Positions 6,176-14,542 of a DNA stretch of 64,000 bases are shown one piece after another. Numbering within the stretch: the first letter of the stretch is position 1; each line of letters starts with the position of its first letter. Made by a program: the position numbers and the translations under genes. Source of the DNA: Pacificispira sp965223125 (GTDB taxonomy: Bacteria > Pseudomonadota > Alphaproteobacteria > UBA8366 > Aestuariispiraceae); the NCBI GenBank assembly GCA_965223125.1, contig OZ244984.1, forward strand, positions 1,922,001 to 1,986,000. The letters are read 5' to 3'. The notes beneath the pieces are model-generated. The model was not told where the DNA came from. It was given only the letters and a program-made list of their open reading frames with translations, and did no database searches.

Positions 6176-6961
6176 CTAGCCTTTATCTTGAAGGGCCTTC
6201 ACTTCGGAGCGCAGGGCTTTCAGTTCCGCCATGATCTGGTCGTGTTCGCTGCCCAGTTCGCCACGGGTTTCGCTTTCGGCGGCCTTGTGCTCCTGGCTCA
6301 TGCTGTCGACGATGATGGCGATGAACAGGTTCAGCACGGCGAAGGTCGTCAGCAATATGAAGACGACGAAGAACAGCCAGGCCTGGGGATAGACCTCCAT
6401 CACCGGGCGGACGATGCCCATTGACCAGCTTTCCAGCGTCATGATCTGGAACAGCGAATAGACCGACTCGCCCAGCGTCCCGAACCAGTCGGGGAACGAT
6501 GCTCCGAACAGCTTGGTCGCCATCACGGCGGCGATGTAGAAGACCAGCGAGAGGAGCATGATCACCGATCCCATGCCGGGAATCGCCCGCAGCAGTGCCT
6601 GCACGACCAGACGCATCGATGGGACCATCGACACCAGGCGCAGGGCGCGCAGGATGCGCAGCGCCCGCAGGACGGAGACGCCCTCTCCCGCTGGCAGCAG
6701 GGTGATGCTGACGATCACGAAATCGAAGACGTTCCAGGCATTTCGGAAGAATCCCAGTCGATAGACGATCAGCTTGAGGAGGATCTCGACGACAAAGATT
6801 GCCAGTGCGATCGTATCAAGTGCCTTTAGCAGGTCCCCGGCGACCGCCATGATGCTGGGGGAGGTTTCCATACCCAGGATGATCGCATTGAGGACGATCA
6901 CCCCCGTGATCGCATACTGGAACCGTTTCGATTCAATGAATGTCTTTAATTGTGCGATCAC
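6176..6961 (-). CDS. Bacterial voltage-gated sodium channel (NavBac family)
   Basis: A 261-residue single-repeat six-helix ion channel of the inner membrane, working as a tetramer. S4 carries four arginines at three-residue spacing (Arg99, 102, 105, 108 in VLRALRILRALRLV). The pore has the selectivity filter TLESWSM (175-181), the hallmark of bacterial sodium channels such as NavAb and NaChBac. S6 follows (FFVVFILLTTFAVLNLFIAI), then a C-terminal coiled coil (AELKALRSEVKALQ) that assembles the tetramer. Such channels support sodium-dependent motility or pH responses in marine and alkaliphilic bacteria. It is monocistronic, adjacent to the integration site but belonging to the backbone. Confidence 0.93.
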   Translation of the reverse strand: MIAQLKTFIESKRFQYAITGVIVLNAIILGMETSPSIMAVAGDLLKALDTIALAIFVVEILLKLIVYRLGFFRNAWNVFDFVIVSITLLPAGEGVSVLRALRILRALRLVSMVPSMRLVVQALLRAIPGMGSVIMLLSLVFYIAAVMATKLFGASFPDWFGTLGESVYSLFQIMTLESWSMGIVRPVMEVYPQAWLFFVVFILLTTFAVLNLFIAIIVDSMSQEHKAAESETRGELGSEHDQIMAELKALRSEVKALQDKG

Positions 6962-7033
6962 GACAGATCCTTCTCCCGGACAGGAAGCTCCGATTATTGC
7001 ATTGCAGAAAGAAGGGGCGCATCAGCGGAAAAA

Positions 7034-7945
7034 TCAAGCGGATTGCGTGTTCGTCGGCGCGGATTCCGATACGTCCGTCAGGCTGTGCCAAAGCGCCTCC
7101 CGGACGATGCCGATTTCACGGTCGCGGCGGCGCATGACCATCAGCCGCGAGCGGCGGATCGGGTATTCGACAAGATCGAGCCGGAGGAGATCACCTGTGG
7201 CCAGTTCGTCGCGGATCATGTGCTCCGGCATGCCGCCCCAGCCCATCCCGGCCAGCAGGATTTCCTTCTTCGCCGTGAAATCCGATACCGTCCAGCGCAA
7301 TCCGTCGGGCAAGACATCCCGGCTTTGGGCATAGGGGCCATGCCCGGTTCCGGCGACGACGACCTGAACAAAACTGCGCATTTTTTCGGTCGCGACGGGA
7401 CCCGTTTGCCGCGCCGGGCCGTAATCGGGCCGTGCGACCGGGACGATGTCTATTTCCATGAAAGGCGCGGTTTCGACGTCTTCGAGCGGCAGGCTGTTGT
7501 CGGGTGCTACGATGATATCGACATCGCCCGTCATCAGGCGTTCCGCCGCGCCGCCCAGAACGTCGGTGGACAGTCTGATATGGGTCTGGGGAAAGTGCCG
7601 CCCGACCGTCCCGACGCTGGCAAGGATTGGCGATAATGGACAGGTCGCGGAGACGGACAGGGCGACCTCCGCTTCCTGCTTCGCTGCGAGCCGACCGGCA
7701 AGATTCGTCAGGTCCTGCATCTGGATCAGCACGAGGCGGGCCTGCCGATGGAAGGCCTGTCCCGCCGCCGTCAGTTCCGGACGGTAACCGGATCGAGACA
7801 GCAGGCGACTGCCGACCACTAGTTCCAGTTGCTTGATCGCATGGCTGATCGCCGGTTGGGTTTTGTGCAGTTTCTCCGCCGCCGCCCGGAAGGTGCCCTC
7901 GCTGACGACGGCATGCAGGACGCGAAGCTGTTCGATGGTGATCAC
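7034..7945 (-). CDS. LysR-family transcriptional regulator
   Basis: A 303-residue LysR-type regulator starting with GTG at 7945. Winged HTH at residues 1-60 (TIEQLRVLHAVVSEGTFRAA ... KTQPAISHAIKQLE), then a periplasmic-binding-like effector domain from about residue 90. It is divergent from the GST gene cluster at 8074-10328 and shares a 128-base control region with a TTATCATGATAA palindrome, so it most likely regulates that cluster and itself. The effector is unknown. Confidence 0.9.
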   Translation of the reverse strand: MITIEQLRVLHAVVSEGTFRAAAEKLHKTQPAISHAIKQLELVVGSRLLSRSGYRPELTAAGQAFHRQARLVLIQMQDLTNLAGRLAAKQEAEVALSVSATCPLSPILASVGTVGRHFPQTHIRLSTDVLGGAAERLMTGDVDIIVAPDNSLPLEDVETAPFMEIDIVPVARPDYGPARQTGPVATEKMRSFVQVVVAGTGHGPYAQSRDVLPDGLRWTVSDFTAKKEILLAGMGWGGMPEHMIRDELATGDLLRLDLVEYPIRRSRLMVMRRRDREIGIVREALWHSLTDVSESAPTNTQSA

Positions 7946-7977
7946 GCCAAATCCTTTTCAATAAATTTTATTTATCG

Positions 7978-7989
7978 TTATCATGATAA
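7978..7989. promoter_or_regulatory. Palindrome in the LysR/GST intergenic region
   Basis: TTATCATGATAA, a perfect 12-bp palindrome in a very AT-rich stretch, 33 bases upstream of the lysR start and 85 upstream of the GST start. This is the usual position of a LysR recognition site. Confidence 0.5.
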
Positions 7990-8073
7990 ACTATCATTAT
8001 CTTCTAATCATCCCTTTCTCTACACAAGCGGTGTCGACCCTTCGGGGTGCCATCGAAAAGAGAAAGGACAGCT

Positions 8074-8682
8074 ATGAAACTCTTCATGAAACCGGGGGCC
8101 TGTTCGCTCGCCTCCCACATCGTTCTGCGTGAGGTCGGAGCCCGCTTCGACCTGGATCCGGTCGATACAGTGCAAAGGACAACATCGACCGGCGCGGATT
8201 TCACCCGGATCAATCCGAAAGGCTATGTGCCCGCACTGGAATTGGAGAATGGCGATATCCTCACCGAGGGGGCGGCGATCCTGCAATATATCGCCGATAC
8301 GCATCCGGGCAGCAGGCTCGCACCGGAACCCGGTACCGTGGCGCGGGCGCGGCTTCAGGAATACCTGAACTATACCGCCTCAGAACTGCATAAGTCTTTC
8401 GGCCCTTACTTTCATCCGGGTCATGACGATGCGGCGAAGCAGGCGGCGGGCAAGTCAGTCGCCGGGAAATTCGACTATGTCGAATCCCTGTTCGCCGACG
8501 GGCGGGCGCATCTTCTGGGCACGGATTTTTCCGTGGCCGATGCGTATCTCTTCGTGGTTTCGAACTGGGCGAATTTCGTCGGTATCGATCTGACGCCCTG
8601 GCCAAAACTCTCCGCCTTCCTGGCGCGGGTTGCCGCCCGTCCGTCGGTACGGGCGGCGCTGGCGGCCGAAGGACTGGTCTGA
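8074..8682 (+). CDS. Glutathione S-transferase, beta-class-like
   Basis: A 202-residue cytosolic GST. The thioredoxin-like N-terminal domain begins MKLFMKPGACSLASHIVLRE with the Cys10 typical of beta-class enzymes, has the cis-Pro region GYVPAL and the glutathione-binding ILTEGAAILQYI. The all-helical C-terminal domain includes FSVADAYLFVV. The ATG at 8074 follows AAAGGA at a proper distance; an upstream ATG would extend the protein past the conserved start. It is the first gene of a four-gene run with an NTF2-like protein, a tautomerase and a nitronate monooxygenase, pointing to breakdown or detoxification of an electrophilic or nitro compound. Substrate unknown. Confidence 0.92.
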   Translation: MKLFMKPGACSLASHIVLREVGARFDLDPVDTVQRTTSTGADFTRINPKGYVPALELENGDILTEGAAILQYIADTHPGSRLAPEPGTVARARLQEYLNYTASELHKSFGPYFHPGHDDAAKQAAGKSVAGKFDYVESLFADGRAHLLGTDFSVADAYLFVVSNWANFVGIDLTPWPKLSAFLARVAARPSVRAALAAEGLV

Positions 8683-8684
8683 TC

Positions 8685-9065
8685 ATGGAAACGATTGTGG
8701 CCCATCGCGCCATACTTGATCTGTTGCAGGCCTATTTCGATGGACTTTACCACGCCGATACCACCCGGTTGGCCGAGATATTCCATCCCGAAGCCCGCTA
8801 TGTGAATACGGTCGACGGACATCGCGCAAATCTGGCGGTACCGGATTATTTCGCCCTCGTCGATGCCCGCATCCCACCGTCAGAACAGGGTCAGGTCCGG
8901 CGGGACCGGGTGCTGGCGGTGGAAATCGGCGGTCCCAACATGGCCTTCGCCAGAGTGGAGATGGCGATGATGGGCCGGGTCTATACCGATTTCCTGACCC
9001 TGGTTTTCGACCGTGGCCGATGGTCGATAACTGCCAAGGTCTTCCATTTTGACATTGAAACATGA
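8685..9065 (+). CDS. SnoaL/NTF2-like family protein
   Basis: A 126-residue single-domain protein with the cone-shaped NTF2 fold pattern: a leading helix pair (AILDLLQAYFDGLYHAD), FHPEARYV, and C-terminal strands ending DRGRWSITAKVFHFD. It looks like the putative lumazine-binding or SnoaL-like branch. These proteins are isomerases, dehydratases or small-molecule binders, and nothing here fixes which. It starts two bases after the GST stop codon, so the two are co-translated. Confidence 0.8.
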   Translation: METIVAHRAILDLLQAYFDGLYHADTTRLAEIFHPEARYVNTVDGHRANLAVPDYFALVDARIPPSEQGQVRRDRVLAVEIGGPNMAFARVEMAMMGRVYTDFLTLVFDRGRWSITAKVFHFDIET

Positions 9066-9076
9066 AGGATACGATG

Positions 9077-9304
9077 ATGCCCTATGTGAATATCAAGGTG
9101 ACCCGGGAGGGCGGCCCTGACGGAACCGGCCCTTCGGCGGACCAGAAAAAGGACCTGATCGCCGGTGTAACCGACCTGCTGGTCCGGGTGCTGAACAAGG
9201 ATCCGGCGACCACATTCGTTGTCATCGACACGGTCGATCCGGATGATTGGGGATTGAACCGATTGTCCGTTCGGGAAATTCGTGCGGGTAAAGCCGGGCA
9301 TTGA
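9077..9304 (+). CDS. 4-oxalocrotonate tautomerase family enzyme
   Basis: A 75-residue tautomerase. The ATG at 9077 is chosen because it places Pro directly after Met (MPYVNIKVTRE), giving the N-terminal catalytic Pro1 of this family after Met removal. The rest (DLIAGVTDLLVRVLNKDPAT, then VVIDTVDPDDWG) is typical of the family. It forms hexamers or trimers and moves double bonds in unsaturated keto acids, or dehalogenates. It lies between the NTF2-like gene and nitronate monooxygenase in the LysR-linked cluster. Confidence 0.88.
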   Translation: MPYVNIKVTREGGPDGTGPSADQKKDLIAGVTDLLVRVLNKDPATTFVVIDTVDPDDWGLNRLSVREIRAGKAGH

Positions 9305-9353
9305 AATCCGGTTGAATCGGGCGTTCCCTGAGCGGATCGCAAGGGCTGATGGA

Positions 9354-10328
9354 ATGGATGGCATGAAACTGAAAACCGGACTGACCGAGATGCTGGGAAT
9401 TGACCATCCTGTGCTGCTGGCCCCCATGGCGGGGGTCAGCGGGGCGCAGCTTGCAGCAGCGGTCGGGGCGGCGGGCGGCTTCGGGCTGCTGGGCGGGGGA
9501 TATTGCGACAGCGCCTGGATTCGTCAGGAACTCGATGCCTTGCGGGGCAGGCGGTTCGGGGTCGGGGCAATCACCTGGGCACTGGACGAGGCCCCGCATG
9601 TGCTCGACATCATGCTCTCTTACCGACCCGAGGCGGTGTTTCTCTCCTTCGGCGATATCGCACCCTATGTCGGGGCGGTCCACGGCGCGGGCGCGCGGCT
9701 GATCGCACAGGTCCAGACCGTGTCGGGCGCACGGCAGGCGGTGGAGGCGGGTGCGGATATCATCGTCGCCCAGGGGACGGAGGCGGGTGGCCATGGCGGT
9801 GCGCGCGCAACTCTGCCGCTGGTTGCCGCCGTGGTGGATGCGGTGCCGGATCGCCCCGTCCTGGCGGCGGGCGGGATCGCCGACGGGCGCGGTCTCGCCG
9901 CCGCGCTGATGCTGGGCGCGCAGGGCGTCGTCTGCGGCACCGCCTTCTGCGCGGCTGAGGAATCGCTGGTCCATACGGCGGCCAGACGCTTGCTGCCGGA
10001 AGCAGAGGGAGACGCGACCCTGCGCAGCACGGTCTTCGATATCGCCCGCGCGAAGAACTGGCCCGAAGAGTACACGCTGCGCACGCTTGAGAATGCTTTC
10101 TCCACGCGCTGGCACGGACGGGCCGAGGCTCTTCGCGCGGATGGGGAGACGGCGCGCAAATCCTATCACGATGCGCTGGAGAACGGTGACTTTCAGGAAG
10201 CGGCGGTCATTGTCGGCGAGGCGATAGACCTCGTCCATGCCATCGAACCCGCCGCTGACATCCTCACCCGCATGGTGGAGGAAGCGACCACCCGCTTATC
10301 CGGCGCATCCCGGTATCTGGACGACTGA
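9354..10328 (+). CDS. Nitronate monooxygenase (2-nitropropane dioxygenase family)
   Basis: A flavin-dependent TIM-barrel enzyme of about 324 residues that oxidises alkyl nitronates; related FabK enzymes reduce enoyl-ACP. Motifs: LLAPMAGVSGAQLAAAVGAA near the start (FMN binding), AQGTEAGGHGG with the catalytic His, and the phosphate-binding PVLAAGGIADGRG. The ATG at 9354 has AAGGG eight bases upstream; longer forms lack support. It ends the GST-NTF2-tautomerase cluster and suggests that nitro compounds or nitronate toxins are the target. Confidence 0.87.
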   Translation: MDGMKLKTGLTEMLGIDHPVLLAPMAGVSGAQLAAAVGAAGGFGLLGGGYCDSAWIRQELDALRGRRFGVGAITWALDEAPHVLDIMLSYRPEAVFLSFGDIAPYVGAVHGAGARLIAQVQTVSGARQAVEAGADIIVAQGTEAGGHGGARATLPLVAAVVDAVPDRPVLAAGGIADGRGLAAALMLGAQGVVCGTAFCAAEESLVHTAARRLLPEAEGDATLRSTVFDIARAKNWPEEYTLRTLENAFSTRWHGRAEALRADGETARKSYHDALENGDFQEAAVIVGEAIDLVHAIEPAADILTRMVEEATTRLSGASRYLDD

Positions 10329-10510
10329 CTCTATGGCAGCGACAGAAGACCGGAGCCGGTGCGGTACGGCCTTTCTTCATAACGGTTTTTCCGGCGCGGA
10401 CAGGCTGACCTGTCTGTAAGGGCTGTCAAGGCAACGCCACTGCCTGTAACGTTATCAGAGAGACGAATGAGTTATCACCCCGGTTTGTGACACAATAGGA
10501 AGAGGATCCG

Positions 10511-11323
10511 ATGATCGACCTTGGCAACCGCACCTCCATCTATCAGCCTGAGCAGGAAGGCCGCATCTTCCCCGAGGAGCCGAAATTCAATTCGCCCGAG
10601 GAACTGCGCCTCTATCGCAAGAAGCGGCTGGTCGCGGCCTGCCGTGCCTTTGCCGAAGAAGGCTTCGATTATGGTTTTGCCGGGCATCTGACGATCCGCG
10701 ATCCGGAAAATCCGGAATTGTACTGGACCAACCCGATGGCGGTGCATTTCGATCAGGTGTCGCTGTCAAACCTGATCCTGGTCGATCATGACGGGATGGT
10801 GGTGGAAGGCGATTATGCCGTGAACCGTGCCGGATTCGTCCTGCATGCCGCCGTTCATGCCGATCATCCCGACATTCTGGCGATGTGCCATGCCCATACC
10901 ATCTACGGCACCGCCTTTGCCGCCCTGGGTCGCCCGCTGGAACCGATCACTCAGGATGCCTGCGCATTTTTTGAGGATCATGCGGTGATCCTGGAGGAAG
11001 CCGGTCAGGTCGCGGTCGAGGCAAAGGCAGGGTCCAATGTCTGCAAGGCCTTCACCGGTGTGAAGGCGGCAATCCATCAGAATCACGGCCTGCTGACCGC
11101 CAGCCGCCACAGCATCGATTCCGCCGCCTTCTGGTTCATCGCCCTGGAACGCTGCTGCCAGCAGCAGCTGATGATCGACGCCACCGGCCATACGCCGATC
11201 CGCATCCCCGACGACCGCGCCCGCTACAGCCGCGAACATGTCGGCAGCGAATATATCGGCTGGCTTCATTTCCAGCCGATCTATGACCGGCTGGAAGCGA
11301 CCAGACCGGATATGTTCAACTGA
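10511..11323 (+). CDS. Class II aldolase/adducin family protein
   Basis: A 270-residue cytosolic protein with the class II aldolase fold. Metal ligands are visible in CHAHTIYGTAF and HQNHGLL, and the substrate-phosphate region in GFAGHLTIRDPENP. Relatives include fuculose-phosphate aldolase and ribulose-phosphate epimerase; this long form with a C-terminal VGSEYIGWLHFQPIYDRL is usually of unknown substrate. It is a single gene with AGGAAGAGG before the ATG, convergent with the membrane protein at 11332. Confidence 0.88.
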   Translation: MIDLGNRTSIYQPEQEGRIFPEEPKFNSPEELRLYRKKRLVAACRAFAEEGFDYGFAGHLTIRDPENPELYWTNPMAVHFDQVSLSNLILVDHDGMVVEGDYAVNRAGFVLHAAVHADHPDILAMCHAHTIYGTAFAALGRPLEPITQDACAFFEDHAVILEEAGQVAVEAKAGSNVCKAFTGVKAAIHQNHGLLTASRHSIDSAAFWFIALERCCQQQLMIDATGHTPIRIPDDRARYSREHVGSEYIGWLHFQPIYDRLEATRPDMFN

Positions 11324-11331
11324 GTTGAACC

Positions 11332-11682
11332 CTAGAAAACCGCCCAGACCAGGCTGGACAGAATGAAGGTCGGGATGCAGAGCAGCGGTAGAAGGGCGAT
11401 CACCATGGCCGGGGTATAGACCTTGCGGCTGTGCAGGAAGACGGCGACGACGATGCCGACCAGACCGGCAATCGGGTAGTAAAAGGCGCTGTAGGACATC
11501 AGGGCGGGCAGATTTCCGACCCGGTCCCACAGCACCAGGGTCAGCACCCCCATGATCACCCCGACCGGGCAGAGCGCTGCGGCGGCCACAAGGATCGCGT
11601 TGCGGGAGACAAGGCGCGCCTCCTCCCGCCATCCCTTAACCTTCGCGTCCTCCAGTTCCTCCCGGATATGCTTGACCAGCAT
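11332..11682 (-). CDS. Small integral membrane protein
   Basis: A 116-residue protein with three predicted membrane helices (ILVAAAALCPVGVIMGVLTL; YPIAGLVGIVVAVFL; VIALLPLLCIPTFILSSLVW) after a charged amphipathic N-terminus (HIREELEDAKVKGWREEA). No family recognised. It is the third gene of the def-coq9 operon, 15 bases after coq9. Confidence 0.7.
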   Translation of the reverse strand: MLVKHIREELEDAKVKGWREEARLVSRNAILVAAAALCPVGVIMGVLTLVLWDRVGNLPALMSYSAFYYPIAGLVGIVVAVFLHSRKVYTPAMVIALLPLLCIPTFILSSLVWAVF

Positions 11683-11697
11683 CCCTCGCCCTTCCGT

Positions 11698-12399
11698 TTA
11701 TGGTGCGCCGCGCATGCCGCCCGCACCGCGCCCGAAGGAGCGGAAGGCCTTGGCGCGCATCGGCAGGCGGCTGGCCAGCGACTCGATGCGGCCCTTCACC
11801 TTTGGAATCTGCATCACATTCTCGATCCGTCGGGCCAGGAAGGCGCGGGTCTCGGCAAAATCCTCATTCCCGTCATTCAGCCAGACCAACAGGGTGGAGG
11901 AATAGACACCGCTGAGCAGCAGGCGCTTGGAATAGAAATTCCAGTCGGTGGAGCGATCCCCCGCCGCGAACCACATATCATCAACGGTGCGATAGAGCAG
12001 CTGCAGCGCCAGTGGTGCATTTCCCGGCCTGGAGAGGATGGCAAGGCCACGGCGAACCGCCTCCCGGTCGTTGGCATTCTGCTCCAGGCGCGTCATCACC
12101 GCAAAGGCGATCCGCTCCCGGATTTTCAGGCTGCCAAGATCAGAAGCCTGCAATGCTGCCATCATCCGCCGGTCGGCAAGCTGGCTGTGCCAGGCGATCA
12201 GGTCGCGGGCCGCACCGGGGAACAGCGCATCGGCATCCTCTTTCGACAGGCCGATATCGGCGGCCCCGCGCAGCAATGCGGTGCGGGTCCAGCCATCAAA
12301 GGGAACATGAGTCAGCACCGCGTCGATCAACTGGTCGCGCCGGGTGCGGAGATCGTCCTGCTGTGGGTCTGGTGGTGGAGTCCGGTCGTCAGTCGTCAT
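11698..12399 (-). CDS. coq9: COQ9 family ubiquinone biosynthesis protein
   Basis: A 233-residue COQ9-type protein: a TetR-like helical fold that binds lipid and presents ubiquinone precursors to the hydroxylase COQ7. Diagnostic features are HVPFDGWTRTALLRGAADIG, the RRGLAILSRPGNAPLALQLL helix and WYF-type surface helix TDWNFYSKRLLLSGVYSSTL. It lacks the TetR DNA-binding role. It overlaps the 3' end of def by 11 bases. Other ubiquinone genes in the window are ubiG and ubiX. Confidence 0.92.
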   Translation of the reverse strand: MTTDDRTPPPDPQQDDLRTRRDQLIDAVLTHVPFDGWTRTALLRGAADIGLSKEDADALFPGAARDLIAWHSQLADRRMMAALQASDLGSLKIRERIAFAVMTRLEQNANDREAVRRGLAILSRPGNAPLALQLLYRTVDDMWFAAGDRSTDWNFYSKRLLLSGVYSSTLLVWLNDGNEDFAETRAFLARRIENVMQIPKVKGRIESLASRLPMRAKAFRSFGRGAGGMRGAP

Positions 12400-12988
12400 G
12401 GATACACATCTCCTGTTCGTCCTCGTCCTCGCCCTTCGGGGGCAGGCCCATCAGCGCCCGTGCCCTGTCCGGCATACCATGGCGCAACTCCTCGCGGAAG
12501 ACCAGTAAGGATAGGTCATCCATCCGCTGCGGATAGAGGATACCCGACAGATGATCGCATTCATGTTGCAATACGCGGGCATGGAACCCGGTCACCCTCT
12601 GGTCGATATCCGGCCCGTCCGGCACCTGCGCCTGCAACCGGATTTCCTGCGGTCGCGGCACCAGGCCGACCATGCCCGGCACGGACAGGCAGCCCTCCCA
12701 GTCATAGGAAATTTCCGCCGTCAGGGGTGTGATCACGGGATTGATCAACCGGGTCAGTGGAATCGCGGGCTGATCCTTCCCCGCCCGCCCGGCCGCCACA
12801 TAGTAGACGACAAGGCGCAGACCGACATGGACCTGCGGTGCGGCAAGACCGGTCCCCTCCGCATCGTGCATGGTCTCCACCATGTCATCCAGCAGGCGGC
12901 GGATCGCCGGGCTGTGGGGGTCTGGGACGCGCGCCGCCTCGGCCCGCAGGACCGGGTGTCCCATTCGCGCGATTTTCAGGATCGCCAT
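12389..12988 (-). CDS. def: Peptide deformylase
   Basis: A 199-residue metallo-enzyme that removes the formyl group from nascent proteins at the ribosome exit. All three motifs are present: GTGLAAPQV (46-54), EGCLSVPG and HECDHLSG, giving Cys and two His as metal ligands and the catalytic Glu or Asp region. Here the third motif reads HECDH, the standard form. The C-terminus is extended by an acidic tail (PPKGEDEDEQEM) not seen in short forms. This may be a second deformylase, since def is usually beside fmt. Confidence 0.93.
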   Translation of the reverse strand: MAILKIARMGHPVLRAEAARVPDPHSPAIRRLLDDMVETMHDAEGTGLAAPQVHVGLRLVVYYVAAGRAGKDQPAIPLTRLINPVITPLTAEISYDWEGCLSVPGMVGLVPRPQEIRLQAQVPDGPDIDQRVTGFHARVLQHECDHLSGILYPQRMDDLSLLVFREELRHGMPDRARALMGLPPKGEDEDEQEMCIHDD

Positions 12989-13023
12989 GGATGCTATCCC
13001 TCCGTAACCTCTGCAAATAAGGG

Positions 13024-13052
13024 TTCACAAACCCGATGTCAGGTGCTATACG
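13024..13052 (+). promoter_or_regulatory. Promoter for rpsU
   Basis: TTCACA (13024-13029), 17-base spacer, TATACG (13047-13052). The start site would be about 85 bases before the gene. The leader contains a hairpin GGCCAC ... GTGGCC (about 13089-13107), which could be a translation-control element. Confidence 0.45.
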
Positions 13053-13141
13053 CCGCCCTCGACTTCGGGGGATTCGCTCCCGTCGGCCACGCATTTTGTG
13101 GCCAACCAAACTTCAATCGCTTGAAAGGCGGGTGAAAGCAA

Positions 13142-13345
13142 GTGCAGGTCATCGTACGCGATAATAACGTCGATCAGGCCCTTCGTGCGCTCAAGAAGAA
13201 GTTGCAGCGTGAAGGCGTCTTCCGGGAAATGAAACTTCGTAGGCATTTCGAAAAGCCGTCGGAAAAGAAAGCCCGGGAAAAGGCGGAAGCGCAGCGGCGC
13301 CACCGTAAACTTCTACGGAAGCGCCTGGAGCGTGAAGGGTTCTAG
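13142..13345 (+). CDS. rpsU: 30S ribosomal protein S21
   Basis: A 67-residue, very basic ribosomal protein (MQVIVRDNNVDQALRALKKK ...). It sits on the 30S subunit near the mRNA-binding platform. The start is GTG at 13142, supported by the conserved N-terminus. It is monocistronic, with a promoter upstream and an intrinsic terminator at 13402-13435. Confidence 0.95.
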   Translation: MQVIVRDNNVDQALRALKKKLQREGVFREMKLRRHFEKPSEKKAREKAEAQRRHRKLLRKRLEREGF

Positions 13346-13401
13346 GATCAGACGGACCTGTCACCAGATCCCCTAGGGAACTGGTTGATTGTTACGGTAG
13401 A

Positions 13402-13435
13402 AACGCTCTCAACCTTGCGGTTTGAGGGCGTTTTT
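13402..13435 (+). terminator. Terminator of rpsU
   Basis: AACGCTCTCAACC pairs with GGTTTGAGGGCGTT with one bulge and one wobble, around a TTGC loop, and ends in TTTTT. Confidence 0.85.
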
Positions 13436-13449
13436 GCTTTCGAGGAGGG

Positions 13450-13523
13450 CTATCCCTTCACCGCAAAGGCTAGATAATTGACGTCCAGATCCCTGGGTGC
13501 GAGGTGGAATTCGTCCTGGATCG
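13450..13523 (-). pseudogene. Duplicated 3' end of ubiG
   Basis: Bases 13451-13523 match 15111-15183, the last 24 codons of ubiG, at 70 of 73 positions. The three differences (AAG/AAA, CTA/CTG, AAT/AAC) are silent, and the stop differs too (TAG here, TAA in ubiG). The encoded end, from IQDEFHLAP to AFAVKG, is identical. It lacks the rest of the gene. Divergence limited to silent sites means both ends were under selection when they parted, so one came with incoming DNA. Confidence 0.85.
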
Positions 13524-13780
13524 CCTTCAGGAATTTCAGTGACACCCTGTCAGGTATAGCGCGATGCAACTCTCAGTCTGAGTCGTTCCGACCATGGATT
13601 ATGAAGGGTTCTTCGACGAAGGAAGTGGATTTAGCCGCGTCACTTCATGCCATCACGACGTCCGTTTCCTGCTTGCTATAGCAAAACGGCCCCGGAAAAC
13701 AAGGATAGGCAACGGCCAAAACTCTAATGTCAGGGTGGGTTTTCTTGTCCCGCAGGATCGTCCACAGGCACGCAAGCGGA
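13524..13780. other. Non-coding stretch inside the accessory insert
   Basis: Between the ubiG remnant and the Sel1 gene I see no supported gene, RNA or terminator. A short tandem-like CTCAGTCTGAGT and the general lack of coding signal suggest debris from an older insertion. Confidence 0.4.
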
Positions 13781-14542
13781 TCAATTCCCCTTGAAGCGGT
13801 TGGTCCATTCAGCCGCCAGCTTCCGGGCTTCGGCAATCTGGGCAGGGACCATCAAACCAGCAGTTATATCCAGGCCCTTTATGGCGATTTCTTCCCCCTG
13901 TGCGGCGGCGAGAATGAGCCATTTGTGAGCTTGCACGAAATTCTGCGGGGTACCTGTGCCATTTGCGTATGCAAGCCCGAGATTGGACTGCGCCTTGGCA
14001 TCCCCCTGCTCAGCGGCCAGTCGGAACCAGTGTATGGCCTCGGCAGGGTCTTGCGGAGCACCTAGACCATTGAAGTACATAATTCCGAGATTGACCTGTG
14101 CTTGGGCAAACCCCTGCTCGGCGGAGAGCTGGAACCAGCGCACGGCCTCGGCATGGTCCTGCGGGACACCTTGGCCATTGATGTACTGAAACCCGAGATT
14201 GACCTGCGCCTCGGCAAGCCCCTGTTCGGCGGCGAGCCGGTACCAGCGCGCGGCCTCGACATAATCCTGCGGCACGCCTCGGCCATAGTCGTACGCAACC
14301 CCAAGATTGAATTGCGCCAGGGCAAACCCCTGCTCGGCGGCCAGCAGGAACCAGCGGACGGCTTCGGCAAGGTTCTGCGGAACACCTTGGCCATTGGCGT
14401 ACGCAAACCCGAGACCGAGCTGCGCGGAGGCATCCCCTTGCTCGGCGTTGTTGCGCAGTTCGTCGATGCCATTTGCCGACCCAGACGCGGCAAATCCAGT
14501 CGCGAAGAATGCGATGATCAACAGAATTCGGAGAATAGTCAT
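13781..14542 (-). CDS. Exported Sel1-repeat protein
   Basis: A 253-residue protein. The start at 14542 gives a signal peptide (MTILRILLIIAFFATGFAAS) with likely cleavage after ASGSA; a longer frame upstream has no such start. The rest is about five Sel1/TPR-like repeats of 36 residues (pattern AEQGxAxAQxNLGxxYxNGxGVPQDxxEAxxW), followed by a degenerate one. Sel1 solenoids are protein-interaction scaffolds in the periplasm or at the surface. The repeats are nearly identical at DNA level, so copy number may vary among strains. It is the main gene of the insert bounded by the two ubiG ends. Confidence 0.85.
   Translation of the reverse strand: MTILRILLIIAFFATGFAASGSANGIDELRNNAEQGDASAQLGLGFAYANGQGVPQNLAEAVRWFLLAAEQGFALAQFNLGVAYDYGRGVPQDYVEAARWYRLAAEQGLAEAQVNLGFQYINGQGVPQDHAEAVRWFQLSAEQGFAQAQVNLGIMYFNGLGAPQDPAEAIHWFRLAAEQGDAKAQSNLGLAYANGTGTPQNFVQAHKWLILAAAQGEEIAIKGLDITAGLMVPAQIAEARKLAAEWTNRFKGN

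Noticed and set aside
13478..13681. Small + strand frame over the ubiG remnant
   Set aside because: It runs antisense through a known ubiG 3' end and has no independent support.
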